Below are positions 5,002-5,735 of a DNA stretch of 5,735 nucleotides, one piece after another (the first letter of the stretch is position 1; every line of letters begins with the position of its first letter). The position numbers and the translations under genes were made by a program. Origin of the DNA: Mucilaginibacter sp. (GTDB lineage: Bacteria > Bacteroidota > Bacteroidia > Sphingobacteriales > Sphingobacteriaceae); contig JAFAKI010000248.1 of NCBI GenBank assembly GCA_019235595.1, forward strand, positions 1 to 5,735. Reading direction: 5' to 3'. The notes below the pieces were generated by a model. It worked only from the letters and a program-made list of their open reading frames with translations, was not told the origin of the DNA and ran no database searches.

Positions 5002-5735
5002 ATGAAAAATATACTGATTTACCTTATCTGTCTTTTAGCATTAAGCAGCAAAATATTTGCCCAGCATGCCCATTTCACTACTTCGGGCACTATTGAGTTC
5101 GAGCGAAAAACAAATATGTTTGCCATTATCCCTAAGTTGTTTAATAAGGATAATGAAGCCTGGTACACCCCGCTCTACGATGCTTACAAAAAATCACAAC
5201 ACCAATTTAAAGTGTCAAAAAGTGTACTGTCATTTGCCAACAATAAAACATTGTTTACACCTGAGGAAGAAGACGTGACCACAGGTGGGGGGTATTTTGC
5301 CAATAGCCCTTTTGCTACTCAGAACAACACCATTTATACCGATTTCGATACAAAAACCGGCATCTTCCAAAAAAAGGTATTCGGCGAACTCTTTTTGGTG
5401 AAGGACAGCACCCGCAAAATCAAGTGGAAAATAACCGACGAAACACGTGAAATAGCAGGATATCATTGCCGCCGGGCAAATGCCATTATGATGGACTCGA
5501 TTTACGTAGTGGCATTTTATACCGCGGATATACCCGTATCCGGCGGGCCTGAATCATTTAACGGTTTACCAGGCATGATACTAGGTGTAGCTTTACCTCA
5601 CGAGAACCTAAGCTGGTTTGCCACAAAGGTTACCGACATGAGCTTAGCGCCAAATACTGTCGCTCCACCCAAAAAAGGAAAACCATTGGATGGTAAAGGA
5701 TTTAAAGATAAAGTGCAAGCAGCCTTTAAGGATTG
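5002..5735 (+). CDS. GLPGLI-family exported protein (3' end outside window)
   Basis: The reading frame is open from the ATG at 5002 to the window edge, giving 244 residues; the end is missing. Residues 1-20 form a signal peptide (MKNILIYLICLLALSSKIFA, cut before Q21). The mature start GTIEFERKTNMFA (29-41), the WKITDETREIAGYHCRRA segment (142-159) with the conserved G-Y-x-C, and PVSGGPESFNGLPGMILG (178-195) are the hallmarks of the GLPGLI family, here with GLPGM as the variant. The family is largely restricted to Bacteroidota, and its biochemical role is not established as far as I know. The protein should be periplasmic or cell-envelope associated. From my memory of genomes, such genes often sit next to outer-membrane barrel or TonB-receptor-like genes, as here. 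Family lengths suggest that only a few dozen residues are missing. Two in-frame or overlapping reading frames inside it are shadows. Confidence 0.92.
   Translation, partial: MKNILIYLICLLALSSKIFAQHAHFTTSGTIEFERKTNMFAIIPKLFNKDNEAWYTPLYDAYKKSQHQFKVSKSVLSFANNKTLFTPEEEDVTTGGGYFANSPFATQNNTIYTDFDTKTGIFQKKVFGELFLVKDSTRKIKWKITDETREIAGYHCRRANAIMMDSIYVVAFYTADIPVSGGPESFNGLPGMILGVALPHENLSWFATKVTDMSLAPNTVAPPKKGKPLDGKGFKDKVQAAFKD

Noticed and set aside
5057..5278. 73-codon forward reading frame in another phase
   Set aside because: It overlaps the clearly identified GLPGLI gene out of frame, and its product is rich in Leu, Ser and Pro with no domain.
5230..5466. 78-codon reverse-strand reading frame
   Set aside because: It is antisense to the GLPGLI gene, with no signal, motif or promoter of its own.
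1..5735. CRISPR array, tRNA or rRNA genes
   Set aside because: I saw no regularly spaced repeats of CRISPR size, no cloverleaf-like sequence and no ribosomal RNA sequence when reading through the window.

Overview
The window looks like chromosomal DNA from a member of the Bacteroidota, most likely the Sphingobacteriaceae (Mucilaginibacter/Pedobacter type). The evidence is a large outer-membrane beta-barrel protein with a carboxypeptidase-regulatory-like N-terminal domain, a GLPGLI-family protein, A-rich leaders without clear Shine-Dalgarno sequences, and TAnnTTTG-like -7 boxes. The genus is inferred from general resemblance, not from a search. All supported genes lie on the + strand.

The left third (1-1475) holds three small orphan genes of unknown function. 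They are a putative secreted protein (112-462), a single-pass membrane protein with a basic stop-transfer segment and a soluble C-terminal domain (536-1009), and a small lipoprotein (1076-1474). Each is followed by a hairpin: weak at 482-515, strong at 1014-1047, good at 1482-1526. The genes are probably transcribed as separate or loosely linked units. A strong terminator-like hairpin then isolates them from the next unit.

The centre (1541-4412) is one transcription unit. Its upstream region has three TTAAC motifs spaced exactly 10 bp apart (1541-1565) and a possible -7 box (1599-1606). It encodes a 928-residue outer-membrane protein with a signal peptide, a carboxypeptidase-regulatory-like domain, a TonB-plug-like domain and a long barrel.

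The right part is the most interesting. Downstream of the barrel gene, and just before a GLPGLI-family gene (5002 to the window end, truncated), lies a compact 493-bp cassette (4465-4957). It consists of a DUF559/Vsr-like endonuclease gene (4498-4896) between two inverted 31-bp repeats that match at 30 positions. Each repeat contains a small GC-rich hairpin. The left repeat ends two bases before the endonuclease start codon. The gene is about 32% G+C, against about 39% in sampled lines of the barrel gene. The arrangement resembles a minimal mobile or REP-associated unit inserted between two genes that would otherwise be about 96 bp apart and are probably functionally linked: an outer-membrane barrel and a periplasmic GLPGLI partner.
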